A stretch of DNA of 64,000 bases, from positions 95,186,427-95,250,426 of the forward strand of contig NC_084472.1 in assembly GCF_027409185.1 (NCBI RefSeq), written 5' to 3'. Position numbers and translations under genes: made by a program. A model generated the notes under the pieces. It made no database searches. It was not told the DNA's origin and saw only the letters and a program-made list of their open reading frames with translations. Below, in pieces: positions 38,101-51,864 of this stretch (position 1 is its first letter; every line of letters starts with the position of its first letter). The DNA is from Cynocephalus volans (taxonomy: Eukaryota > Chordata > Mammalia > Dermoptera > Cynocephalidae).

Positions 38101-38104
38101 AGGC

Positions 38105-38235
38105 TTGGTGCCTTTGTCAAAGATCAGATGGCAGTAAGTGTGTGGGTTGATTTCTGGATTCTCTATTCTATTCCATTGGTCAGTGTGTCTGTTTTTATGC
38201 CAGTACCATACTGTTTTGGTTATTATAGTGCCTGC
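38105..38235 (-). mobile_element. L1 ORF2 fragment, antisense
   Basis: 'ctattctattccattggtcag' and 'atgccagtaccatactgttttgg' are highly typical of antisense L1 ORF2. Confidence 0.85.
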
Positions 38236-38482
38236 CTTTATGAAGATTCAACTTTCCCCATTCCCTCCCCCCGCTGTTTTTCTAAACTACTAAAGAACTT
38301 TCCTTTACATAGTGAACCATAAAATCATTTACCTTCACTTGACTTGAATGCATTATCTATATATTAACACCTTCTCTGTTCTTTTCTTCTTAAGCTCCAA
38401 CAATTGAGGTATTATTATGTATAATGTGAAATGCAAACACTAGAAGGGAAATTTGATAAAAACATACAAGTTTAGCATTTTT

Positions 38483-38620
38483 TTTTTTTTTGGCCTTTTC
38501 GTGACCGGCACTCAGCCAGTGAGTGTACCGGCCATTCCTATATAGGATCCAAACCTGTGGCGGGAGCGTCACCGCACTCCCAGCACCTCACTCTCCTGAG
38601 TGCACCACAGGCTCGGCCCC
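38483..38620 (-). mobile_element. CYN-type SINE, antisense
   Basis: Two-unit SINE with an A tail (T run on plus), flanked by perfect 15-bp AAGTTTAGCATTTTT at 38468-38482 and 38621-38635. Confidence 0.93.
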
Positions 38621-38855
38621 AAGTTTAGCATTTTTGTAGAGAACTTGCAGACTCCAATTTGAGAAACAGTGTTGTGCTGAACTGGTAATGAGTATTGTAT
38701 CTATTCTAAGAATGTAGAAATAACATCGGTTAATACAAAAAAATTATGGTTATAGAATAGAATATTAATGATATAAATCTTGACAATACAAAAATATAAG
38801 CAGAATTTATTTTTCAAAAAAAAAAATATGTATATGTATCAAAACCAAGATGGAA

Positions 38856-38957
38856 GCTGGTTAGAGCTTCAGTTGGTTAGAGCATGGTTCTGGTAACACC
38901 AAGGTCTGGGGTGTGATCCAGGCCTGTACTGGCCAGAAAAAAAAAAAAAAAAAAAAA
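38856..38957 (+). mobile_element. CYN-type monomeric SINE
   Basis: 'ggttagagcttcagttggttag' and 'ctggtaacaccaaggtctgg' show the tRNA-like body, ending CTGGCCAG and a roughly 21-base A tail. Imperfect AAGATGGAA/AAGATGAAG flanks. Confidence 0.85.
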
Positions 38958-38959
38958 GA

Positions 38960-41118
38960 TGAAGGGCTGTGGAAATGCAATAGTCTAAGCATAAGTGCTA
39001 ATTTTACCATTTTTCATAATAAGATTCTAAAATTGCCTTCAGATATCTGACAGCATCTAAATGTTAATAAATAAGTAATAATAAATAATAAGTAATAAAT
39101 AAGTTACTAAAGGTTCCAAGAATATCATAATATTATAAAGTTGAATATCACTCAAACCTGTTAAAGATTTTATTTTTTTCTTAATTTTAGAAAGATTTTT
39201 AAAAACACATATTTTGCAATAAAAATATTAATTTCAAATTTATCAATTCCTTTAGTTTTAGTTCAGTATCTTCTTTTTTGGTTAAATTAAAGTAAAAGTA
39301 AACTGAATACAATTAATTTTTAAATAACATGTGCATCATGATTCCTGGTATTTGAAACCTTTTCTTTCTCCCTTCCTTCTTCTCTCCCTTCCTTCCTTTT
39401 TTCTTTCAACAAAGATAGATGGCTGGAATTATATATTTACTTTAGGCTATTGCTATTTTGGCGTGATGAGAATTGGGGAGCATTTTTACTTTTCTTTGGA
39501 CTTTTCTTGAATTTTTATAAGCAACACATTTTTATAAAACAAAAATCAGAAAAAGCGTTGGTAACTATGGTGTAATTAAGCTTAATTTCCGTTATTTTTT
39601 CTTTATCTAATGGATTCTGTATTGATGTAAAAATCTAGACAGTTTTAAACCAATCCACATTATAAACCAACCTGATTCCTAGAGGCCAACTATTCCAGGT
39701 ACAGTTTATACACACGCACGCGCGCACACACACACACACGCACGCACGCACGCACGCACACACGCACACTCATGGGGGAGGGTGTTAATTAATCGAGATG
39801 TTTCTCCCCCTCAACCCAAAGAGATGGAAGAGGTTCCTTATTATTCTTTATCTACTTGTGGTTAAAATCTATCACTCTTTTGTGGTTAAACCCATGGTTT
39901 AGGTCCCTGGAATTTAGGGTTATAATTAGTGTTTTTAGAATTAACAAACCAGAGCCAATGAGACCATGTGATAGGGTAATTATGCCAGAAGGCACAAGAA
40001 ACTAACAAGTTAATCCCCCATATAGTTTGTGAAATAGAACTGGATGAAAATCAAAGCCATATAAAGAAAAAATAAACTTGTGGAGAAAATATGACCTAAA
40101 ACCTCAGACACTAATGTTCTCTACCCCATGGCCAAGTAACTGCCTTTGAAGTTTAATGTCCTGATTTATACTTTGTGAGTAAATAGGCAACAAGGAGTAA
40201 GAATTTTTCAACTCATCAATACCTAAAAGGTCTACAGAACTAAAACACTGTTTTGCTAAAAATCTAATACCTGCCTCAGCTACAACTGCAACTTCAGCTC
40301 TTGGCTCAACTGATCATGTTCAGGTTAAATCCAGCCACACAAGTTCACACATCAGAGCTTACTAAGATTCATGCCTATTAAAAACAGCCATATGCCCGGA
40401 ATTTCCAGGTGCTGCAGCTGTGCCAGGGTCACAGATACTAAGTGGGATTTTTCCTGTTGTCCCAGAATTGCAGTCAAGGTCCAAGGCCGAGGGAAAAAGG
40501 GGCTGAGTATCCCACATTTTGAGTTCAGAGACACCAGCACTCTCTGAGTAACAAAAGTTCTAAATAGGAGATGCAGGCTTTGGGAAAATGTGATATTCAT
40601 GGAAAGAAGTTCTTCTCATACATCTTTAAATCCAAGGATGGAAGTGCTCTCAAGAAAATCTCTTCTAAGGACTGGAAGGAGGAGAGATGAGCACTTAATT
40701 TTGTTGTCTGACATCAACCTTGCCCGCAGATTTGGTGACCTGACTGGTTGCTGGCATAGGAGAATAGAGGAGGGAGGGTGGTGTGGGACTGCCATGCTCT
40801 ATGGGGGCTAAGATTTCACCCCAATACTTACTGAGTTCTTAGTTTGAGGGGGGTACAGTACTTGATCCTACTTGTGCTCACTGACTAGAAAAATTGTAGG
40901 GTAGACTGAGGGAGTTGCCAAGACCATGACAGTGTTGGGGACAAAGAGGTGGAAACATCAGAGCATAGTGATATGAAGTTACCAGATGGTTGGAAGTTGT
41001 AACCAGCTCTTGAAAGGGGATACCAATGACTAATTAGGGTGCTCCAGAGCGACCTCTCTTCAACTATTCACACCAGGACAATAAGCGAGAACAGTACTTA
41101 GTGTCATCCAGGGAAAAG
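38960..41118. other. No supported gene
   Basis: AT-rich to about 39700, then a microsatellite (listed separately), then mixed sequence with only chance frames. Confidence 0.4.
39711..39768. repeat. (CA)n/(CGCA)n microsatellite
   Basis: Alternating purine-pyrimidine run of CA and CGCA units, a potential Z-DNA former. Confidence 0.95.
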
Positions 41119-41119
41119 G

Positions 41120-41750
41120 ACTGAAATCTTGCAAAATACAGTAATGAGACATCTGTCTGTCCTTGGTGGGATGATACAACTATTTTGGAAAATAGTTGGG
41201 CAATTCTTGAAACATTAACTGAATACCTACCATATGACCCAGCCATTCCACTGCTAGGTATTTATTCAAGAGAAACAAAATCATATGTCCACACAAAACC
41301 TTGTACATAAATGTTTACATAGGTTTATTTTTAATAACCCCAAACTGGAAACAACTCAATCGTCCATCAACAGATTAATGAATATACAAATGTGGTATAA
41401 CCATATAATTGAATATTATCAACAAGAAAAAGAAATGAACTATTGATGCATGCAACAACATGAATGAATCTCAAAATATTTATGCTTAGTGAAAGAAGCC
41501 AGACAAAAAAAAAAACAAAATGATTCTAAAATGTATATGGGAAGGAGGTTGGGGATGGGGTAGGGGTGAGGAACTACAAGGGGCAAGAGGAAAATTTGGG
41601 GTGATGGGTCCATGAAACTATAACCACATGCAAGATTACCTTGATTGTGAACACAGTTTCATGGATGTTTATATGATCAAAACTGATCAAACTGTACACT
41701 TTAAACATGTGCAGTTTATCATATGCCAATAATAATAAAAGAAAGAACCA
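41120..41750 (+). mobile_element. Old L1 3' end
   Basis: 'accatatgacccagccattcc', 'tggaaacaactcaatcgtcc' and 'cgtccatcaacagattaatg' are ORF2-end L1 motifs; the 3'UTR ends 'caataataataaaag'. Confidence 0.88.
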
Positions 41751-43940
41751 GATTGAAGGTACAAGAACTGAAATGAGACTGCTCTAATAATCAAAGTTAT
41801 TGAAAAGTTATGGAATTGGATTAAACGAGAATTAAAAAGTCACTGCTCAGGCAGGACATGGGGTAAGTTAACAAAACCAACCACTCACTTGCAGTCACCG
41901 AATGCTGCAGCCCCCACCAAGAGCCTCATTATCCTCATATGCTATCATGATCATCAAGTGTGAATTCCACTTGTGCATGTTAAAAGTTTCTTGGCCAAAG
42001 CATCATGTGCTGGGGCTTGAGAATTAATCTCATTTCTTTTCCCTTGGGGTTCTGAGCCAATTGAGAAATAGAAGCAGAAGTTGGGGTAAATATTGGCTTT
42101 GATTTATTATAACTGTTTGGCGAATACTGCTCAGACTTAAAGTCCTACAGTTCTTATTTCCTTTGTGAAATAAATTTATCCTAGCAGCACCCGGATTGCT
42201 ACAGTTCCTCTCACTGCTGTTCTAGGGTAGAGACAGTTGTAGCAGATTCACATAAAAAAACGAGTTCCCTCAGAGGAAGAGTGGCAGATTCTGTCTACTC
42301 AGTTACAAAAAATGTCACTGAAATGAGCTACTTGAGAAAATGTTTGGAATTATAGAAGTCGTTTATTGTCATAAGCATCAAACTGAAAACAAACTACAAA
42401 TATTTAGAAAGCACCTTAAAAGGGAGCATGCTGTAGTGAAAAGAGATTTATATCAATTGCTTTTTCTTCACATAGACTGAAAAGTCACACACCGAGTAAC
42501 CACCATTTAACAGAATTTATGTTTTTTCATTGTTTCCTTCAATATCGAATCAAGATTAGGAGGCATATTTTTGAAATCAACAGTCCTCTGTAAATGAATC
42601 GGTCGAATAGCATTCGGGTGCAAATTCTCCCTTTTTCCCCCAACACACATTGCTGGTAATACTAATCTCAATACAATTTTTTCATTTGATATCTAGTTCA
42701 CAAAATAGTCTTTAACTAACTGAAATATATTTTCTGTGGCAAAGTTGTCAAGCGCTTTTCCCAAACATATATATCAAGAACTCAGTATCAGTGTTTGTTT
42801 AACTGTAAAATGGAATATGATAGATATAAGGAGACACGTAGAAGTTGCTATTTCATTTTGAAACCTGTTGATGCAAACGTTGCACCATTTGCTCATTTAA
42901 TTTAGGTATATTGAACTCTATGGAGAGAGAGAGAGGGCAAAGTGGAGAGGGAGAGAGAGAGAAACATAGTACAACTATACCCACTATTCTATTCAGTGTG
43001 TTTATGGTACAAATTAAGCATGATAGGGGATGAGTCTGTTCTTCATTCCTTAGCTGGTCTCCAATCCCATGTGTCTTTTATCCATATACATCAAATATGA
43101 TTCTGGGGTTTAAAGATACATATATTTTGTATAACATGGATCCTAAAAGCAATCCAATTAATTCATCTAGTGTCAACCAAAGAAGTAGTGATCTGTTCCA
43201 ATGCTGGAGGAAACACTGATCTTGTATTAAATAAGAGACAGTTTGTCTCCAATGAGGAGACTGCTGGCATCCCCCAGTACCACCATCCTAAGAGACTTTC
43301 AAGGGGAATGCCTTTCCTTTGCCTTCCTCCTATTGCACCTTCCCCCTGGAAAAGATACAGTGTCTTTGTAATATTAGCCATTCACCAGTGTCATTTCATG
43401 AAGGGATTTGAGAAGGAGTTAGTTCTGTTTTCCCTTTGAGCATATTTGTCTTAAACTTTGTAGCTGGTTTGCCAAGACTGTTGACATATGTGTGAGGCTT
43501 ACCTATTTTTTTCTCTAAGGCATGCAATTTTTAATTTCTCTATTTTGTTCTCTTCTCCATCTTTAGCAACAAAATTAATCCATTTTATACTGGAAAGTAT
43601 TATTTTGTGCTTGTTCTGTAAATAGGTCCACCAGAGGGATGATTGCACTTTTTCTTGTAATGGTGTGAGAGCTTCTATGGCTTCCTTCCACTCTTTGACA
43701 AAGTTTTATTATAAACAGTGCTTTAGGGACTATGGGTGACCAGATTGCTAGTCCAATAACAAAGGTGCTCAGATATTCTTCAATATTCTTCCTATTTACT
43801 TCTCTTTTTTAGCTGCTCATGCAAAATAATATTTCAGATTCATTTGTCATGATGCATATTAGTTGATATTTTACATTCATGCTGTATGTTGTGTTCTCCG
43901 TTTACACTTTTGACTTATACAGACTTATAGTGTTTTAAAC
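41751..43940. other. No supported gene; (GA)n at 42921-42962
   Basis: About 2.2 kb. A GAGA-rich tract is present. 43160-43540 and 43620-43870 may be old repeats but I cannot classify them. Confidence 0.35.
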
Positions 43941-43949
43941 ATAAGCTTG

Positions 43950-46682
43950 AGGGGATGGTGGAGCAAGATGACCGATTAGAGTGTCTGGCACTCGTTCCCC
44001 CTGCCAAAAGAGACCAAAACAACAAACAACTATATTGTGACCAGAATGACTGAAGAAGTATGCTGCAGAGTAACAGAGGAGGGATGAAGTCCTTGTGGAG
44101 TGTACAAGATGGAGATCACCCCATAAGAGAGCAGAGAAAGGCATCTGGCCTCTGCCTTGCCTCGGGGACTGCTAGAAAACCCTAGCTGTTTCCACTATTG
44201 CCACAAAGCCACTAATCCCTGAGAGTCCCCTAGTCTTTTCAGGCCTCTTTCAGTTGGAGAGTAGCAGGGAGTTTGTGCAGCTGCATGGCTTCATAGTAAA
44301 AGCCCAGTGAGAGCAACCCCACATCCCAACCTAAGTGACTACGGCACAACACCATCTTGAAACTGAACCTGCAGCTAGAGTGTGTCCTGCCTTGGGAGCT
44401 GATAGAAACTGACCCTCTGTCCTGAAGGCCCACCTTCTTTCTACCATGTTCACATGGGCACCAGCAAGACCATGACCCTGGCTGCCTGGAGCCTAGGCCA
44501 GACAGAAAGACTGAGGCTACAGCATCTGAACCCACACAGCAACTCCTCTTCCTCCCAGGCAAGCAGGCAGACCTTTTCAGTGGGGAAGCTTCCAATAAGC
44601 AGCAGTCCATCACATTTGTGTGCACCTTCCCTCCACATCCCATGGGTACATGAGCCCACAGGTGCCCATGATGGCTGACAGCCAGTCTGACAGCAGCTCC
44701 GCCTTCCTCCATGGCCCTCCACAGAGCCACTGAAGACTGCTACCTCCTTGCAGGCTTGCTTCAGGCTCAATAGCTGATCCAGTGGCCCTCTATAGAGCTG
44801 CCAGACCCTGCTGCAGCAGTGTACACCTGCTCCCTGACCAACAGTGAATTGGGCAGGGGCTTTGACCCTCCCACAGGAGGCTTCTACAGAGCTGCCAGGC
44901 CTCGCTGCACCCTTGCAGGCTTGCTCCAGGCTCAATAGCTAATCCAGCAGCCCTCCATAGGGCTTCCAGGCTCTGTTGCTTTGGTGTAGGACGACTCCTT
45001 GCCCAACAGGCAGGCCTCCATAGAGCTACCAGACTCTGCTGCACCTGTACATGCCAACTCTTAGCCAGGCAGTGACTTCCACTCATTTAACAGGATTGTA
45101 CAGAGCTGCTTGACCCCCCTATCCTCGCACCAAGGCTCATCTGTTTCCAGCACAAAAGCTCATCAGGCAGTGCACCTCTCTCTAGGAGAGACAACCTCAG
45201 AGCTATGCAACCATGCTCAGCTGGTCAGGCAGTGACTTTGAGCCTCAGTGAGAATACCAAACAACTGGTTGGCCCTTTGTGCCAGTACACACCTGACCAA
45301 ACAACCACCCTGGAGTTTCTGAAAGCAACTATTGTATTAAATGTGCAGATATTGATGTAGGGACACAAGGAACATGAAAAGGCAAGAAAACATGACATCC
45401 TCAAAGGAACACAAAAGGTCTCCAGTAACAGATTCCAAAGAAAAGGACAGTTTGAAATGCCTGTAAAGGAATTTCAAATGACAATCTTAAGGAAACTCAA
45501 TGAGATACAAATGAATACAGACAAACTGTTCAACGAAATCAGGAAAACAATTCATGATTTGAATGAGAGATTTAACAAAGAGATAAATATCATAAAAAAG
45601 AACCAACCAGAAATCTTGGAGCTGAAGAATTCAATGAAAGAAATAAAAAATGTAATTGAGAGCTTCAACAACAGACTACATCAAGCAGAAGAGAGAATTT
45701 CTGAACTTGAAGACAGATTTTTTGAAATAGTTTATTCAGAGGAAAAAAGGAAATAAGAATAATAAAGAATAAAGCCTACAAGACTTATGGCACATCACTA
45801 AGTGAACAAATGTTCAGTTAACAGATATTCTAGAGAGAGAAGAGAAGAGAAAGGCACAGAAACCCTATTTAATGAAACAGTAGCTGAAAAAAATCCCAAG
45901 TATTGGGAGAAATACTAACATTTAAATTCAGAAAGCTCAGAGATCCCTGATTAGACTCAACTCAAAAAGATTCTCTCTGAGGCACACTATAACCAAATTG
46001 TCAAAAGTCAAAGACAAAGAATTCTAAAAGCTGTAAGAGAGAAGTGTCAAGTCACATGTAAAGAAATCTCCATTGGACTATCAGCAGATTTCTAACAGAA
46101 ACTTTGCAGGCCAGGAGAGAATAGGATGATATATTCAAAGTACCGAAAGAAAAAAACTGTCAGCCAAGAATACTTCATTCAGCAAAGTAATCCTTCAGAA
46201 ACGAGAGAGAAATAAAGACTTCCCAGATAAGTAGAAGCTGAGGGAATTCATCACTGCTAGATCAACCTCACAAACAATGCTTAAAGGACTGTTACAAATG
46301 GAGATGAAAAGACAATAATTACTATCATGAAAACATTAAAAAGTACAAAACTCACCATATGTTAAACTCATAATTCAAACTCAGAAGTAGATTCATAATT
46401 CAAACTCAGAATACCCCAGTGAAGTAAAAGTGCTATGAAAATTCTTCAATCCATTAGAAGAAAGAGTTAAAGTCAAAATGGTCAAAAAAATACAGCAGCT
46501 ACAATTAGTAGCTAAGGAATATACCATAGAAACAAATGTAAATTAAGGAAATAAAAATATAAATTGTGTTTGTGCATATGTGTGGGGATATCTAGTATTT
46601 TCATTTGACCAAAGTTAAGTTGCTATCAGCTTAAGATGGTCTATTGTAACTATAAGACTCTTTATGTTAGCCCCAAAGTAAC

Positions 46683-46714
<32 letters not shown>

Positions 46715-49700
46715 AAAAAAAAAAAATTACAGCAGATACACAAATTAGAAAGAGAAGGAAAACAAAGCTTAGTACCACAGGACACAACCAATACACAGGA
46801 GTAAATAAGAGAAACAGAAAGAAATTAAGAACATGACAGGAATAATGTCTCAAACAATTAACAAAATGGAATAAGTTCTCACCTTCAAGTAACCTTGAAT
46901 GTAAATGGATTAAACTCTCCAATTAAAAGATATAGACTGGCTGAATGGATTAAAAACAAGAGCCTGGCCAGCTGCCACAAAACAATAAATAACAATAAAA
47001 AGTAAATAAAAATAAAAATTAAAATTAAAACCTTATTTAAAGCAAAACAAAACAAGACCCAATAATATGCTTCCTATAAGAGATTCACCTACTAAAGATA
47101 AATATAGATTGAAAGTGAAGGGCTGGAGAAAGATATTCCATGCAAACAGAAACCAAAAACAAGTGGGAGTGGCCATACTTATATCAGATAAAATAGATTT
47201 TAAATCAAAAGCTGTAAAAAGAGACAAAGAAGGTCATTATATGATGATAAAGGGACCAATTCAACAAGAGGATATAGCAATTGTTAATATATATGCACCC
47301 ATCACCAGAGTACCTGGATATATAAAGCAAACATTATTAGACCTAAGGAGAGAGATTGACTGCAATTCAATAATAGTAAGGGACTTTAATACCCCACTTT
47401 CAACGATGGGCAGATCATCTAGACAGAAAATAAAAAAAGAAACATCTGACTCAAACTGCACCATAATCCAAATGGACCTTACAGACATTTGCAAAACATT
47501 CCATCCAACAGCTATAGAATACACATTTTTCTTAGCTGCATGTGGAACATTCTCTAGGATAGATCATATATTAGGCCTCAAATAAAGTCTACACAAATTT
47601 AAAATGATAGACTTTGTGTCAAGTATATTTTCTGAGCACAGTTGTATAAAACTAGAAATGAACAAGAAAAACTTCAGAAACTATAAAAATACATGAAAAT
47701 TAAACAACATGCTCCTAAACAACTGATGGGTCAATGAAGAAATTAAAAGGGAAATTAAAAAATTCCTTGAGACAAAGGAAAATGGAGACACATCATACCA
47801 AAACCTATGGGACACAGTCAGAGGAAAGTTTACAGCGCTAAATGCCTACATCAAAAAAGTGAAAAGATTTCTAATAAACAACCTAATGTTGCATCTAAAA
47901 GAACTAGAAAAATAACAACCAAACCCAAACTTGGCAGAAGGAAAGAAATAATAAAGCTCAGAGCAGAAATAAATAAAATAGAAACTTAAAATTGAAAAGA
48001 TTGACCAAAAAAAGAGTTGTTCTCTTAAAAAAGATAAACAAAATTGACAAACCTTTAGCCAGATTAACAAAGAAGAGAAGAGAGAAGATTCAAATAAATA
48101 AAATCAGAAATGAAAAAGGAGACATTACAATTAATACCACAAAAATACACAGGATTATAAGAATTATTATGAACAACTATATGCCAACAAATTTGATAAC
48201 ATAAAAGAAATGGATAAATTCCAGGACAAATACAATCTGCCAAGATTAAATTATGATGAAATAAAAAATCTGAAAAGACCATTAACAAGTCAGTAAATTG
48301 AATCAGTAATACAAAATCTTACATTCAAGAAAAGCCCGGGACCTGATAGCTTCACTGCTGAATTCTACCAAGCATTTAAAAGAGAAATAATACCAATTCT
48401 CTTTAGTTTATTCCAGAAAATTGAGGAGGAAGAAATACTTTCCAACTCATTTTATGAGACCAGCATTACTCTGATTCCAAAACTGAAAAAGAACACAACA
48501 AAAAAAGAAAATTATAGGACAATATCCCTGATGAACATTGATGCAAAAATTCCCAACAAGATACTAGCAAACTGAATCCAACAGCACATTAATAAGATCA
48601 TTTACTATAATCACCTGGGATTTATCCCAGAGAGCAAGGAGGGTTTAACATATGTAAGTCAATAAATGTGAAATATCACATTCACAGAAAGAAAGACAAA
48701 AACCATATGAACATTTCAACTGATGCAGAAAAACATTTGTCAAAATTCAACACTCCTTCATGATAAAAAAAAAAAAAAAACTAACAAACTAGGTATTGAA
48801 GGTATTTACTTCAATACAATTAAGGCCATATATGAAAAACCTACAACTAACATCATACTGAATGGGGAAAAACTGAAAGTTTTCCCTCTTAGATCAGGAA
48901 AAAGGCAGGAACGTTTTCACCACTTGTATTCAATATAGTACTATAAGTCCTAGCCACAGCAATTAGACAGCAGAAAGAAATAAAAAGCATCCAATTTGAA
49001 AGGAAGAAGTCAAACTGTCTCTGTTTGCAGATGACATGATCTCATATACAGAAAACCTAAAGACTCCTCCAAAAAACTGTTAGAACTAATAAATGATTTC
49101 AGTAAAGTTGCAGGACACAAAATCAACATACAAAAGTCAGTAGCATTTCTATATACGAATAGCAAACTACCTGAAAAAGAAATCAAGAAAACAATTCCTT
49201 TTATGGTAACTACAAAAAAAAAAAAAATTGAATACCTAGAAATAAACTTAACCAAGGAGGTGGAAGACCTCTACAGTGAAAACTATAAAACTTTGAAGAC
49301 AGAAATTGAAGAGGATTGCATCAATAAATGAAAAGATATTTCACGTTCATGGATTGGAAGAATTAATATAATTAACATGGCTATTCAACTCAAAGCAATC
49401 TTCAGATTTAACACAATCCCTATTAAAATACCAATGACATTCTTCATTGAATTAGAAAAAAAAACCTAAAATTCATTTGGAACCAAAAAAGACCCCAAAT
49501 TGCCAAGAAATCCTGAAAAAAATGGACAAAGCTGGAGGCCTAATACTACCTGCATCAAATTATACTACAAATATATAGTAACCCAAACTGAGTGGTACTG
49601 GCATAAAACAGCCACATAGACCAATGGAACAGATTAGAGAGCCAAGAAACAAATTCATGCACCTACAGAGAACTGATCTTTCACAAAGATTCCACGAATA

Positions 49701-51115
49701 CAAATTGGAGAAAAGACAATCTCTTCAGTAAACGGTGCCAGATAAACTAGATATTCACATGCAGAAGAATGTGACTAGAACCCTACCTCTCACCACATAC
49801 TAAAATCAGCTGAAAATGGATTAAAGACTTAAATATAACACCTGAAAATATGAAACTACTGGAAGAAAACATAGGAGAAATGATCCATGACTTGGATCCA
49901 GGCAAGGACTTTTTAAATAAGACTTAAAGAGCACAAGAAATAAAAGAGAAAATAGACAAGTGGGAATTCATCAAATTAATAGCACATCAAAGGAAACTGT
50001 TAACAGGGTAAAGAGACAACCTACAGTATGGGAGAAAATATCTGCAAACTATACATCTGACAAGAGGTTAATATCAAGAATATATAAGGAACTTAAACAA
50101 CTTAACAGCAGAAAACCAAATAACCCAATTGAGAAATGGGCAAAGGATCTTAGGAGACACTTCTCAAAAGAAGACATACAAATGTCCAAAAGGCATATGA
50201 AAAAATGCTCAACATCACTAATCATCAGGGAAATGCAAATCAGAACAACAATGAGATACCACCTCACTCCAGTTAGAATGGCTATTATCAAAAAGATGAA
50301 AGAAAACAAGTGTTGGCAAGGATGTGTAGAAAAAAGAACACTTGATCACTGTTGGTGAGCATACAAACTAGTACAGCCATTATGGAAAACAGTACGGAGG
50401 TTCCTCAAAAAATTAAAAATAGAATTACCATTTGCTCTAGTAATCTGCTACTGGGTATATACCCAAAGGAAATGAATTCAGTATGTTGAAGATATCTGTT
50501 GAAGAGATAACTCCCATGTTTATTGCAGCACAACTTGCAGTAGCCAAGATATGGAGTCAATCTAAGTGTCCAACAACAGACAAATGGATTTAAAAAAGTG
50601 GTATATATACACAATTGAATACTATTCAGCCACAAAAAAGAATGAAATCTTGTCATTTGTGGCAACATGGATGGATTTGGAGGACATTATATTAAGTGAA
50701 GTAAACCGGGCACAGAAAGACAAATGCTACATGACCTCACTCATATGTAGAATCCAAGAGAAAAAAAGTTTGTTATAGAGGCAGAGAATAGAACAGTGGT
50801 TACCATAGCCTGAGGGGGTGGGGAGTGTGGACGGAAGACAGGGAGAGGTTGGCCAGTCCATACAAAATTACAATTAGATAGGAGGTGTAAGTTCTGATGT
50901 TCTCTTCCACAGTAGGGTGACTATGATTAACTAAGTGTTGTATATTACATAACAGCTACAGAAGAAGTCTTTGAATGTTTTTGCCAGGAAGAAATGATAA
51001 ATGCATGAGGTGGTTGGTACATTACCCTAACCTAATTATTATACAACCTATACATGTATCAAAACATCCCCACAAGTATGTATAATTACAATATGTAAGT
51101 TAAAATCAAAAAAAT
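43950..51115 (+). mobile_element. Decayed near full-length L1
   Basis: About 7.2 kb in L1 order. A 5'UTR begins GGGATGGTGGAGCAAGATGA (about 43953) and runs to about 45300. An ORF1 coiled-coil fragment lies at 45457-45756 (LHQAEERISELEDRFFEI). ORF2 endonuclease is at 47067-47585 (IVNIYAPITRVPGYIKQ). Reverse transcriptase debris spans about 48300-49320, the ORF2 C-terminus 49960-50778, and a 3'UTR with A-rich end reaches about 51115. Many stops and frameshifts make it inactive. It carries an (AC)n-A tract at 46682-46727 and a nested SINE tail. Antisense ORFs over it are shadows. It fits the L1MA-like age class. Confidence 0.93.
46961..47042 (+). mobile_element. 5'-truncated CYN SINE nested in L1
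   Basis: L1 text breaks after 'gattaaaaacaag' and resumes with 'aaaacaagacccaataatatg'. Between them lie GCCTGGCCAGCTGCC, the end of the CYN monomer, and an AAAT-rich tail. AAAACAAG flanks both sides. Confidence 0.65.
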
Positions 51116-51860
51116 TTTTAAATTGTGTTGTTCTTTAATTAATCATTCTTGGATAGTCAATTTATTTTTATGATTGATTATAAAAAGAAATACAATCATC
51201 AAAAAAGAAAAAGCTCTACACAAATTTTTACCCAGCCCATACTCTTTCATTGAACTTTACTGGTGATGGAACAAATGAAACTTGCAACATTTCAACACTA
51301 TGTGAGCAGGAAAGTGGCTATTTCTAAGCTAAGACTGAGTAACTGCTTAAGATTATTTTTATGTGATGATTCTATTATTAACCCCATGAAAAATGAGGCA
51401 AGTAGAAACTCAAGTTGTCACTGGACCATGGAGAACCTTGGGATTTATATTCTTGCTGTTGAGTGTTCTTCCTGTCAATTGATAAACCTTGCTATTGTCG
51501 TAGAACCACTGAAAGCTAGACCTCTTGTTGATCCTGGCATGAATGACCCAGTGCAGTCATTTTATTCTGAACAAAAAGGAATAGAGATCTAGGGAATTTA
51601 AATGCCTTTTCCCAAGGCCATAACACTAGTTAGCGGTAGAGCTAGAAACAACAACAATAATGACAACTAGATCTCATGATTTCTCCACTATATCATTTTG
51701 ATTTTCAAAGCAACACCCATGACATTGACTAAATGTAACGTAGGAAAGTTCGTTGCCTGTATGTAATGTAGGAAAATTTCCCCCATTGGATGTCTTGACT
51801 CAAGCAAAGAATGTAAATGTTAGGAGAGACAAACTGTATTCCAAATTGGCTGTAATATTA
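51116..51860. other. No feature recognised
   Basis: Includes a 109-codon plus frame (51263-51592) without family resemblance. Confidence 0.35.
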
Positions 51861-51864
51861 TGAA

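Noticed and set aside
47067..47585. A standalone endonuclease gene
   Set aside because: It is the ORF2 endonuclease part of a decayed L1.
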